Assembly (NCBI GenBank): GCA_022839785.1
Contig: JALHJW010000006.1
Location: 107,272 to 171,271, forward strand
Reading direction: 5' to 3'
Source of the DNA: Desulfovibrio sp.
GTDB taxonomy: Bacteria > Desulfobacterota > Desulfovibrionia > Desulfovibrionales > Desulfovibrionaceae
DNA length: 64,000 nucleotides
Shown here: positions 1 to 7,019 of the stretch, one piece after another
Layout: each line of letters opens with the position of its first letter
How positions within the stretch are numbered: position 1 is the first letter of the stretch
Notes under the pieces: generated by a model
Databases searched by the model: none
Told to the model about the DNA's origin: nothing
Seen by the model: only the letters and a program-made list of their open reading frames with translations
Made by a program: the position numbers and the translations under genes

Positions 1-459
1 GACCGTGACCGCGTCGAAGCGTCCGCCCAGGCCCGCCTCCAGCACGGCGGCGCGCACGCGGGCGGCGCAAAAGGCGTCGAGCGCCAGGGCGGTGAGGAAC
101 TCGAAATAGGTCAGGCCGAGTGCGTCGGCAGCCGGACCGATACGGTTGGCCGCGGCCAGGAAGGCGTCCTCGGAAAGCAGTTCGCCGCCCAGTTTCACGC
201 GTTCACGCACGTCCGCGAAGTGAGGCGAGGAGTACAGGCCCGAGGGCACGCCGTGGCTGCGCAGCAGGCTGTCCAGGAAGGCCGAGGTCGAGCCCTTGCC
301 GTTGGTGCCCACGACGTGAAAGGCCAGGTACGGGGGCCGGGAGAGCCCCACGCCCGCGGCGAAGGCGGCCATGCGCTCAAGGCTCAGGTCCATGTGGAAG
401 AGGCCCAGGCGGTCGAGGTGGGCCAGGACGTCGGCGAGGGATGCGAAGCGGTCACGCAT
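1..459 (-). CDS. folC: Bifunctional folylpolyglutamate/dihydrofolate synthase, N-terminal part (cut by window edge)
   Basis: The reading frame is open from an ATG at 459 to the left edge (153 codons). It is the N-terminal part of the FolC family, cytosolic enzymes that add glutamate to folates, and dihydropteroate in bifunctional members. The Mur-ligase-like P-loop appears as HVVGTNGKGSTSAFL around residue 39, followed by the family feature YSSPHF near residue 62 and GGRFDAVTV at the cut end. The start gives the expected short helix before the P-loop. The C-terminal domain lies outside the window, so bifunctionality cannot be judged. Confidence 0.88.
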   Translation of the reverse strand, partial: MRDRFASLADVLAHLDRLGLFHMDLSLERMAAFAAGVGLSRPPYLAFHVVGTNGKGSTSAFLDSLLRSHGVPSGLYSSPHFADVRERVKLGGELLSEDAFLAAANRIGPAADALGLTYFEFLTALALDAFCAARVRAAVLEAGLGGRFDAVTV

Positions 460-518
460 GGCTGGTGCTATCCTCGCCGCCCGCAAGAGTAAAGCCCGGC
501 CGCGAAGGACGACAAAGG

Positions 519-547
519 GCCCGCCCGGCTGTGGCGACCGGGCGGGC
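519..547 (-). terminator. Hairpin downstream of rubrerythrin
   Basis: Perfect 10-bp inverted repeat: GCCCGCCCGG at 519-528 and CCGGGCGGGC at 538-547, with a 9-nt loop. It lies 54 bp after the rbr stop on the minus strand and is followed there by a short CTTTGTC stretch. It is a plausible terminator of perR-rbr, although the T-tract is weak. Confidence 0.5.
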
Positions 548-601
548 GGGGCATGAGGCTCGGGTGTGTGTGGAACGTGAGCCTGTCGTTATGTCAACGA
601 A

Positions 602-1180
602 CTACCAGTTGGTCCCCAGCAGTTCGAAGTGGGCCTTGGGATGCGCGCAGGCCGGGCACAGCTCGGGCGCGCCCTTGGCGTCCACGTGCAGGTAGCCGCA
701 GTTGCGGCAGCGCCAGGTGGTCGGGGTGTCGCGGGTGAAGACGCGGCCTTCCTTGATGTTCCGGGCGAAGTCCAGGTAACGGCGCTCGTGGAACTCCTCC
801 GCCACGGCGATGGCCTTGAAGACCGCCGCGATCTCGCCAAATCCCTCGGCCACGGCGACCTTGGCGAAGCTCGGGTACATCTCGGTGTACTCGTGGTGCT
901 CGCCCGCGGCCGCGGCGATGAGGTTGTCGTGGGTGCAGCCGATGACGCCCGCGGGGAAGGCGGCCACGACCTCGACGTCTCCGCCCTCCAGGAACTTGAA
1001 GAGGCGCTTGGCGTGCTCCTTCTCCTGCTCGGCGGTCTCCACGAAGATGTCGGCGATCTGCACGAAGCCGTCCTTCTTGGCCTGGCCGCTGAAGTAGGCG
1101 TAGCGGTTGCGGGCCTGGGACTCGCCCGCGAAGGCGGTGATCAGGTTCTTCTCGGTCTGGGTGTTCTTCAGGGATTTCAT
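602..1180 (-). CDS. rbr: Rubrerythrin
   Basis: 192 residues, the normal length of the family. Rubrerythrin is a cytosolic non-heme diiron peroxidase that removes hydrogen peroxide in anaerobes. The N-terminal four-helix diiron domain carries the ExxxxR motifs (AGESQARNRYAY near residue 20, and EEFHERRYLDF). The C-terminal rubredoxin-like domain has two CxxC knuckles, CRNCGY and CPAC, that bind one iron. It starts 55 bp after the Fur-family regulator gene on the same strand, with an AAGGAG ribosome site. A shared transcript is likely, and perR-rbr is a known arrangement in Desulfovibrio. Confidence 0.96.
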   Translation of the reverse strand: MKSLKNTQTEKNLITAFAGESQARNRYAYFSGQAKKDGFVQIADIFVETAEQEKEHAKRLFKFLEGGDVEVVAAFPAGVIGCTHDNLIAAAAGEHHEYTEMYPSFAKVAVAEGFGEIAAVFKAIAVAEEFHERRYLDFARNIKEGRVFTRDTPTTWRCRNCGYLHVDAKGAPELCPACAHPKAHFELLGTNW

Positions 1181-1235
1181 GCTTTTTTCTCCTTTTTGGT
1201 TCGCCCTGTGCGCGATCAGGCGCGGATGGGGCGGG

Positions 1236-1757
1236 TCAGGGGTTGCGGCCGTTCCTGGCCGCGCAGGCGCGGCACAGGCCCACCAGCTTCACCTGGATGC
1301 GTTCCATGGCGAAGCCGGAATCGTTCCGGTTCAGAAGCAGGGTGCGCAGATCCGGGGGCAGATCGAAATCCTCCACCCGGCCGCAGGCGCGGCAGGTCAG
1401 GTGGCCGTGGGGCTCTGTGGTGCGTCCGTCGAAACGGCGCTCAACGCCCAGGTCCACGTCCTGGATGATGCCCGCGCCCAGCAGGCTGTTCAGGGTGTTG
1501 TAGACCGTGGCTTTGGAGAGCCAGGGGTTCTCCGGTGCGAGCCTGGAGAACACGTCCTCGGCGCTCGGGTGCGAGCAGTCCGCCGCCAGCAGCCGGATGA
1601 TGGCCTCGCGCTGCGGCGTGAGGCGCATGCCGCGTTGCCGCAGCATGTCCAGCATCTGGGCCAGCCGCGCCTCGGCCTCGGCCAGGGCGCAGGCCCTGGC
1701 CGAGACGTCGGCGACGGAATGGGCAGGAGAGGAGGAGGTGTGAACTTCGCGACTCAT
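1236..1757 (-). CDS. perR: Fur-family peroxide-responsive repressor, probably PerR
   Basis: 173 residues. The N-terminal winged helix (MRLTPQREAIIRLL, then a recognition segment with KATVYNTLNSLL) and the C-terminal dimerisation/metal domain are typical of Fur proteins. Structural zinc cysteines are seen as CRACGRVEDF and CRACAAR, and a regulatory metal ligand segment as HGHLTC. Fur, Zur and PerR cannot be separated by motifs alone. PerR is preferred because the next gene in the operon is rubrerythrin. The first 25 residues before the HTH are longer than usual. A perfect palindrome overlaps its promoter, which suggests autorepression. Confidence 0.85.
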   Translation of the reverse strand: MSREVHTSSSPAHSVADVSARACALAEAEARLAQMLDMLRQRGMRLTPQREAIIRLLAADCSHPSAEDVFSRLAPENPWLSKATVYNTLNSLLGAGIIQDVDLGVERRFDGRTTEPHGHLTCRACGRVEDFDLPPDLRTLLLNRNDSGFAMERIQVKLVGLCRACAARNGRNP

Positions 1758-1766
1758 GTTGGCTTT

Positions 1767-1794
1767 ATTCTAAATTTAGAATGATTCTTGTCAA
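1767..1794 (-). promoter_or_regulatory. perR promoter with overlapping Fur/PerR-type palindrome
   Basis: On the minus strand TTGACA (1789-1794) and TAGAAT (1767-1772) are 16 bp apart. The -10 hexamer lies inside a perfect 16-bp palindrome, ATTCTAAATTTAGAAT (1767-1782), of the AT-rich form bound by PerR/Fur dimers. The start codon is 10 bp downstream of the palindrome. Binding here would block polymerase directly, so negative autoregulation of perR-rbr is inferred. Confidence 0.8.
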
Positions 1795-1951
1795 CACTTT
1801 TTTCGAGCCCTCCAACTTTTTCCACGCACAAAAGACCGCGGCCCGGCCAGGGCTTCCTGCCTTGACCGGGCCGCCCCGCTCGATTAGACAGCCCTGACCG
1901 CTTTTCGCCCCGCTCCGGACGGGGTATGTTGATGCATAATGCCGCAGGCAC

Positions 1952-2028
1952 GCGCCCGTAGCTCAGGTGGATAGAGCATCTGCCTTCTAAGCAGACGGTC
2001 CCAGGTTCGAATCCTGGCGGGCGCGCCA
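1952..2028 (+). tRNA. tRNA-Arg (anticodon TCT)
   Basis: A 77-nt cloverleaf. The acceptor stem pairs GCGCCCG (1952-1958) with CGGGCGC (2018-2024), followed by discriminator G and an encoded CCA at 2026-2028. The anticodon stem TCTGC/GCAGA encloses CTTCTAA, so the anticodon is TCT (reads AGA). The T-arm GGTTCGAATCC is canonical. AGA is rare in a genome this GC-rich, so this is probably a minor Arg isoacceptor. Confidence 0.97.
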
Positions 2029-2169
2029 AAAACTCTCTGGCCAACTTTTTCCTGACGTCCTTTCGCAACGCCTCCAGCTTCTTGACGAGGTTGGCGCATT
2101 CGTTTTCCAACCTTGCCGGATGCGGCGCCTTTCAAGGCTCGACCGCAAGCAACGCAGGACGCTGGCCAA

Positions 2170-2198
2170 TTGACACGAACTTCGTGAATCACTAAATT
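2170..2198 (+). promoter_or_regulatory. vapBC promoter with an operator palindrome in its spacer
   Basis: TTGACA (2170-2175), a 17-bp spacer and TAAATT (2193-2198) form a good sigma-70 type promoter. The palindrome CACGAA-C-TTCGTG (2174-2186) fills the start of the spacer, as expected for autorepression by an antitoxin. The predicted start site, 6-7 nt after the -10, falls on or next to the antitoxin ATG at 2205. No Shine-Dalgarno sequence precedes that ATG, so the mRNA may be leaderless. Confidence 0.7.
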
Positions 2199-2204
2199 CA
2201 TGAC

Positions 2205-2447
2205 ATGAAAAACGTAACCATCTCCCTTGACCAGGACGTGGCCCGGTGGGCGCGGATAAAGGCGGCCGAGGAGGAGACCAGCGTCTCGCGGCTGGTGGGC
2301 AGGATGCTGCGCGAAAAAATGCTGGCCGAAGAGAGCTACGCCCACGCCATGCGGGGGTTCCTTTCCCTGGAACCCGTGGCTCTGAGCAAGCCGGACGAAA
2401 AGTACCCTTCGCGTGAGGACGTGAACGACCGTGCCGGTCTTCGTTGA
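2205..2447 (+). CDS. VapB-like ribbon-helix-helix antitoxin
   Basis: 80 residues. The N-terminus (KNVTISLDQDVARWARIKAAE, then SVSRLVGRML) has the strand-helix-helix pattern of ribbon-helix-helix antitoxins of VapBC systems. The C-terminal half, rich in charged residues and prolines, would be the toxin-binding tail. The gene overlaps the PIN-domain gene by 17 bp, so the two are translationally coupled. In this family the antitoxin neutralises the PIN toxin and represses its own promoter. It sits 176 bp after tRNA-Arg. Confidence 0.82.
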   Translation: MKNVTISLDQDVARWARIKAAEEETSVSRLVGRMLREKMLAEESYAHAMRGFLSLEPVALSKPDEKYPSREDVNDRAGLR

Positions 2448-2865
2448 TACCAACGTTCTGGTCTACGCCGGCGACGCGGGTCAGCCGGAGAAACAGGCTC
2501 GTGCCCGCGAATGGCTGACGCTGCTCTGGCAACGCCGCGCAGGCCGGGTGAGCTGGCAGGTGCTCAACGAATTTTATGTCGTGGTGACCCGCAAGCTTTC
2601 ACGCCACATGCCGTCTGCCCTGGCCCGCGAACACGTGCGTCACCTCGCGGCCTGGAACCCCGTGCCCAACGACCGGCTGCTCGTGGAAACGGCTTGGCGT
2701 GTGCAGGACGCCTGCCACCTCTCGTGGTGGGATGCCCTGGTCGTGGCCGGGGCCTCGCTTTCGGGTTGCGATATGCTGCTTTCCGAGGATTTCACGGCAG
2801 GCGCAAGCGTCGTCGGCATCCTGGTGGTCGACCCCTTCACCACTGCGCCATCCGTTCTCGGCTGA
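2431..2865 (+). CDS. PIN-domain toxin, VapC family
   Basis: 144 residues starting at a GTG inside the antitoxin gene. The acidic residues of the PIN nuclease site are present: VDTNVLVY at residue 5, LNEFYVV near 47, SWWDALVVA near 100 and LLSEDFT near 117. VapC toxins are Mg-dependent RNases, often cutting tRNA or 23S rRNA. The target cannot be read from sequence. All catalytic positions look intact, so the toxin is probably functional. It ends directly against the stop of the convergent gldA. Confidence 0.85.
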   Translation: MPVFVDTNVLVYAGDAGQPEKQARAREWLTLLWQRRAGRVSWQVLNEFYVVVTRKLSRHMPSALAREHVRHLAAWNPVPNDRLLVETAWRVQDACHLSWWDALVVAGASLSGCDMLLSEDFTAGASVVGILVVDPFTTAPSVLG

Positions 2866-3981
2866 CTACTTTTCAGCCTTCGCCTTCCCCGCCCCCTTCC
2901 GTCTTCTCCCTTCTTCGTCCGCCGCCTTAAGGGCCTCGCGCACGAGCCCGGGGGTTATCTTCACGGGCTCGTTGTGGATGCTTTCCTCGGGCGCGCAAGC
3001 CTTTTCGGCCACGCGCAAAAGGTCGTCGTCCGTCGCCCCGGCGAGCCCCAGGTCCGCCAGGGTGGTGGGCAGGCCCACGGAGGCGCAGAAGGCGTAGACC
3101 TCGTCCACCAGCGGGCCGGGCCTGTCCGTGAGGAAAAGGGAGGCGAGCGTGCCGAAGGCCACTTTCTCGCCGTGCCAGAGCGTTCGCGTCTCGGGCAGCG
3201 CGGTCAGGCCGTTGTGGATGGAATGGGCCGCGGCCAGGCCGCCGCTCTCGAAGCCCAGGCCGCTGAGCAGCGTGTTGGCCTCCACCACCCGTTCCAGGGC
3301 CTCGCCGACCACGCCCGCCTCGCAATCCCCGCGCGCGGCCGCGCCCCAGTCGCGCACCGTCTCGTAGCAAAGCCGGGCCAGGGCCTGGGCGGTCATGGAA
3401 CCGACGTCCCCGGCGATGTTGCGGCCACGGCTTTTCCGGCAGGAGTCGGCCTCGAACCACGTGGCCAGGGCGTCGCCCATGCCCGCCACCAGGAAACGGG
3501 CCGGGGCGTGGGCGATGACCTCGGTGTCCACCAGGACCACGTCCGGGTTGCGGGGCAGGATGTCCACCCGTTTGAATTCGCCTGCTTCCGTGTAGACCAC
3601 GCAGACCGAGCTGCACGGCGCGTCCGTGGAGGCGATGGTGGGGACGACGGCGACGGGGAGGCCCGCCCGCGCTGCCACGGCCTTGGCCGCGTCCAGGGTC
3701 TTGCCGCCGCCCACGGCCGTGACCGTCTCGGCCCTGAACTCGCGCACGGCCGCCAGGAGCCGTTCGATCTCCGCGTCCGTGCATTCCCTGCAGAAGCGTT
3801 CGACCCGCACGGCGCCCGCCTGCCCGATCCCGGGCAGGATGGGCCGGAGCACCTGCTCAAGAGGGTGCGGCGAGGCAACCAGAACATGGCGGCCGCCCAG
3901 GCGGGAAAGTTCCGCGCCGAGGCGGGAGACCGCCCCCGCCCCCTGCATGTAGCGGCCGGGAAACAACGTGGTGCTGATCAT
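2866..3981 (-). CDS. gldA: Glycerol dehydrogenase family, metal-dependent (GldA-like)
   Basis: 371 residues, the normal length for GldA. The family uses NAD to oxidise glycerol to dihydroxyacetone, or related polyols, with a divalent metal. The Rossmann nucleotide loop appears as TAVGGGKTLDAAKAVA near residue 91. Metal ligands expected for the family are visible: Asp in GMGDALATWFEA, His in AAHSIHNGL and His in LWHGEKVAFG. The lysine-rich C-terminal tail is probably disordered. It is a single gene, convergent with vapC. Substrate could differ from glycerol, since family members also act on other diols or glycerol phosphates. Confidence 0.85.
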   Translation of the reverse strand: MISTTLFPGRYMQGAGAVSRLGAELSRLGGRHVLVASPHPLEQVLRPILPGIGQAGAVRVERFCRECTDAEIERLLAAVREFRAETVTAVGGGKTLDAAKAVAARAGLPVAVVPTIASTDAPCSSVCVVYTEAGEFKRVDILPRNPDVVLVDTEVIAHAPARFLVAGMGDALATWFEADSCRKSRGRNIAGDVGSMTAQALARLCYETVRDWGAAARGDCEAGVVGEALERVVEANTLLSGLGFESGGLAAAHSIHNGLTALPETRTLWHGEKVAFGTLASLFLTDRPGPLVDEVYAFCASVGLPTTLADLGLAGATDDDLLRVAEKACAPEESIHNEPVKITPGLVREALKAADEEGRRRKGAGKAKAEK

Positions 3982-4090
3982 GCGCTCTTCCTCTTGCGGT
4001 GACGTTCACGCCGCGCCGCGGCGGGCCGCAGTTCCCTCCTATCCCTTGCGGCGACGGCTGCGCAAGCCGGGAAGGACGCCCGCGCCGCTC

Positions 4091-5110
4091 TCACTCTCCC
4101 CGTCCCGTCCGCAACTCAGCCGCGCCCGCCGACTTCCCGTCGAACAGCACGTAGGCCGTCCACGTCCCGGGCAGGCTCGCCAGGGCGTCGGCCGGGAGCA
4201 GGCCGACCAGACCCTCCACCGTGCCGCCGGGGTGGGGGAAGGCCTGGCCGGAGTGGAACACGCCAGAGGGGTCCACGAGCACGACCTCGATGGTCCCGGC
4301 CGGAGCGTCCTGGAGCGCGAAGCGCAAGCCCACGGGCTCCCGGCCCGCGGCCTCGGGACCGGGCAGCGCGGCCAGGGGCTCGTGCCGCGCCCCCTCCCGG
4401 GCGAACCGGACGCCCGACGCCCGCAGCGCGCCCTGCGGCGGCGGGGCGTAGCGCGGGATCCCGCCCGGCTTTTCAGGCGGGCCGTAGAGGCGCTGGACCG
4501 TGGCCGCATCGTCCGCGCGCGGATAGAGAAGATTGGTGTAGGGGGAGGCGAACATCACGGACCAGGGGTCGTCGCTGTGCCCCAGGCCGATGACGTGACC
4601 GATCTCGTGCACGAGCACGGCCAGGGTCCGCGACGCGGTGTGCGCGTCGCTCCCGCCCTCCCAGTCGAAGAGACGGGCCAGACGCACGCGGGCGTCGGTG
4701 AAGGGCAGGTAGCCCCTGGCCGCGATCTCGGACGGTGTCGCGGCCCAGGCGGGACCGGCCTCGGCCGCCGCGCCGTCGCCCCGGCCGCCGCCCCAGCCCA
4801 CGAGCAGGGTTCCGGGCACGCTCTTCCAGACCGGCGCGTCGCTGCCGCCCCGGTATTCGAAACGCACGCCGCACACGCCCTCCCACTGCCCCATGGCCTC
4901 ACGCAGCAGCCCGGTCACCAGGGCCTCGTCCCGGAGCCCCTCGGGCGCTCCGGCCGGGTTGTAGACCCAGGGCACGATCCCGTCCGGCCATTTGCCGAGG
5001 TATTCGCGGCCGTCCGGTCCCCGCCACGTGGCCAGCAGGCTGCCCGCAAGACCCGGCGCGGCGCACAGGAGCAGCACGGCCAGGGCGGCCGCGGCGAGCC
5101 GGAAGGTCAT
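4091..5110 (-). CDS. Secreted matrixin-like (M10-type) zinc metalloprotease
   Basis: 339 residues. A signal peptide is clear at the N-terminus (FRLAAAALAVLLLCAAPGLA). The zinc site HEIGHVIGLGHSDD near residue 178 matches HExxHxxGxxH of metzincins, and a Met-turn candidate follows in WSVMFASPY. The segment LFDWEGGSDAHTASRTLAVLVHE precedes it. The last 110 residues look like a separate beta-rich domain. The start overlaps the stop of the upstream gene by 4 bp, so it is the last gene of a three-gene operon. The substrate is unknown; export to the periplasm or outside is inferred from the signal peptide. Confidence 0.8.
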   Translation of the reverse strand: MTFRLAAAALAVLLLCAAPGLAGSLLATWRGPDGREYLGKWPDGIVPWVYNPAGAPEGLRDEALVTGLLREAMGQWEGVCGVRFEYRGGSDAPVWKSVPGTLLVGWGGGRGDGAAAEAGPAWAATPSEIAARGYLPFTDARVRLARLFDWEGGSDAHTASRTLAVLVHEIGHVIGLGHSDDPWSVMFASPYTNLLYPRADDAATVQRLYGPPEKPGGIPRYAPPPQGALRASGVRFAREGARHEPLAALPGPEAAGREPVGLRFALQDAPAGTIEVVLVDPSGVFHSGQAFPHPGGTVEGLVGLLPADALASLPGTWTAYVLFDGKSAGAAELRTGRGE

Positions 5111-6369
5111 GGCCCGAACTGCTGCCGCACGTACTCCAGCGCCTCGCGCACGCTGAGCCGACGCGAACTGGGGCCGACGCGGACGTAAAGGGATTCCTCG
5201 GCGTTGTCCTCGCGCAGGAAGACCGGCCGGGGGCTGGGCCGCACCGCGACGAGGCAGACCGTGCGGCCTCCTGCCTGCTCGAAGGAGAGGTCCACGAAAG
5301 GCGACACAGCCTTGCCCAGGGCCTTCTCGGCAAGCTGCCAGAAGTGCAGGGCGAAACGGTCCGGGTTCTCGAAGCCGTCCGTCTCGATGCCCTCGACGCC
5401 GCCGTCGTCGCGCACGCCCAGCAGCAGCGCGCCGCCCGCCGAATTGAGATAGGCGGCCACGGTCTTGAGCGCGGCATGGGAGACGCGCGGGTCGTTCTTG
5501 CCGGTCATGAGGTTGCGGCGCAACGTGGATTTGAATTCCACCCCGTGCCCCTCGCCCTGGGCGATGAGGCCGCGCACGCGCGACGGCGCGGTCTGGCCGT
5601 CCGGGGACAGGGCCGCGAACTCGGCGGCGCGCGCCGCGTCGTCGCGCAGCCTGTGGTAGAAGGCGCTCCAGTCCGCCTCCCGGCGCGACCTCCAGGTCAG
5701 GCATATGACCGCGTTGGCGTATTCGGCGGGCGTGAAGCCGCCGTTCGCCACCATCTGCGCCAGGAGCGGCCCGCTGCCGTGCGCCTCGGCCAGCAGCCGC
5801 ACCGCGGCCCGGCGCGAGGCCGGGGCCTCGCGCAGCATGTCCAGGGCCGTGCGGCGGTAGAGTTCGAAGTCCGCGAACAGCTCGGCCTCGCCGCTGCTCA
5901 GGCGCTCCAGGAAGCGGGCCGTGGCCAGGCGCACGGCCATGACCACCCCGCCCGTGTGCAGGGCCAGCTCCGGCAATTCGCCGTCGCCGGGCAGCTCGGC
6001 CATTCCTCCCTCGTCGGCGTTCCGACCGGCCAGGGCCGGATGGCGGGAGCGCAGGAGCGGATCGCGCCCGAGCGCCTCGTGCGCCCAGTCCGCGAAATCC
6101 TCCGGGGCGGCCTGCGCCGCGTCGAGCTGCAGGCAGAAGAGCGCGAAAAAGGAGACGGCCGCGCCGTCCGGCAGGGTCATGGCGTCGCGCACCAGGGCGT
6201 CGAGGAAACGCAGGCTGGGCGAACCGATCGCTTGCCCGCCCGGGGTGCGCAGCATGCCCTCCGGGCCGGAGACCGCGTAGCCGTCCCCATGGGCCGCGAC
6301 GTCCAGGCGGCCCGCGCCGCACGTCGGCAGGAGCGGAGGCGGCGTCCAGGCGCGGGGAACGGGGCTCAT
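5107..6369 (-). CDS. AlbA_2 (Schlafen-type ATPase-like) domain protein
   Basis: 420 residues. The C-terminal third matches the AlbA_2 / divergent AAA_4 domain: EGHGVEFKSTLRRN, then LKTVAAYLNSAGGALLLGV, GIETDGFENPDRF and EESLYVRVGPSSRRL. This domain occurs in putative transcription regulators, Schlafen-like nucleases and some defence proteins. The N-terminal 260 residues are alanine-rich, helical and unrecognised. ATG at 6369 overlaps the RDD gene stop (ATGA), and the 3' end overlaps the metalloprotease start the same way, so the three genes are translationally coupled. Molecular function is unknown. Confidence 0.7.
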   Translation of the reverse strand: MSPVPRAWTPPPLLPTCGAGRLDVAAHGDGYAVSGPEGMLRTPGGQAIGSPSLRFLDALVRDAMTLPDGAAVSFFALFCLQLDAAQAAPEDFADWAHEALGRDPLLRSRHPALAGRNADEGGMAELPGDGELPELALHTGGVVMAVRLATARFLERLSSGEAELFADFELYRRTALDMLREAPASRRAAVRLLAEAHGSGPLLAQMVANGGFTPAEYANAVICLTWRSRREADWSAFYHRLRDDAARAAEFAALSPDGQTAPSRVRGLIAQGEGHGVEFKSTLRRNLMTGKNDPRVSHAALKTVAAYLNSAGGALLLGVRDDGGVEGIETDGFENPDRFALHFWQLAEKALGKAVSPFVDLSFEQAGGRTVCLVAVRPSPRPVFLREDNAEESLYVRVGPSSRRLSVREALEYVRQQFGP

Positions 6370-6965
6370 GTCCGCTGCAGGACCAGGGTTCCGGCCAGGA
6401 TGTCGTGCAGGGCCTGCCGACGCCGGGTGAAGGCGGCCATGATGTAGCCCAGGAGCAGGAGGATGCCTGAGAGAAACTTGGCGAAATAGCGTCCCGTGGC
6501 CCGGCCGAAGCCGATGCGGCCGCCCTCCATATCCGTGACGACGAGGCCCATGGTCCGCTTGCCCGGCGTGGCCTGCCAGGGCGAGGATTCGAAGAGCGCG
6601 AACCAGCCCCAGGAGAGGCAGATGCCCACGATCATGAACATGTCCTCGAAGGCCCCCTCGCCCGCCGCCTCTCCGGCCGGGGATACGGCCAGCGCCAGCC
6701 CGAGCAGCACCCCCACGGCCCATGAGGCCACGCCCAGGAGGAACTGGTCGATGATCAGCGCCACGAGTCTGCGCCAGAAGCTTCCGTATGCGCCAGGGCC
6801 CTCGCCGGACGAGGCGCGCCGGGCGCGCAGGCGCTCCCAGCCGTCGTCGCCGTCCTCCTGTCCGGGGCCGTGCGCCTCCGGTCCGGGGGCGGTCATCCTG
6901 GCCCCGCAGGCAGGGCAGAACCTGGCCGTATCGTCGGTCTCCGTGCCGCATCCGGGGCAGCGCAT
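6366..6965 (-). CDS. Zinc-ribbon plus RDD-family membrane protein
   Basis: 199 residues. The N-terminal zinc ribbon has two CxxC pairs (MRCPGCGTE and RFCPACGARM), joined by a charged linker to an RDD domain from about residue 62. RDD features are visible: FWRRLVALIIDQFLLG, a second hydrophobic segment, TPGKRTMGLVV, and a last membrane helix LSGILLLLGYIMAAF followed by QALHDILAGTLV. It has three to four membrane segments. RDD proteins are of uncertain function, some linked to ion transport. It is the first gene of the operon with the AlbA_2 protein and the metalloprotease. Confidence 0.85.
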   Translation of the reverse strand: MRCPGCGTETDDTARFCPACGARMTAPGPEAHGPGQEDGDDGWERLRARRASSGEGPGAYGSFWRRLVALIIDQFLLGVASWAVGVLLGLALAVSPAGEAAGEGAFEDMFMIVGICLSWGWFALFESSPWQATPGKRTMGLVVTDMEGGRIGFGRATGRYFAKFLSGILLLLGYIMAAFTRRRQALHDILAGTLVLQRT

Positions 6966-7019
6966 CCAGCCTCCTTGGCTCGTTGTCGGTCGGTGCGGCC
7001 CGCCGCAGGCCGCACCTGT

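Noticed and set aside
1884..2453. Long minus-strand open frame antisense to tRNA-Arg (contains RIRTWDRLLRRQM)
   Set aside because: This peptide type is a well-known artefact of translating tRNA genes. The tRNA and the vapB gene explain the sequence.
1952..2865. tRNA-Arg followed by vapBC as the edge of a genomic island
   Set aside because: No integrase, no repeated tRNA 3' end was seen downstream, and gldA and later genes look like normal chromosome.
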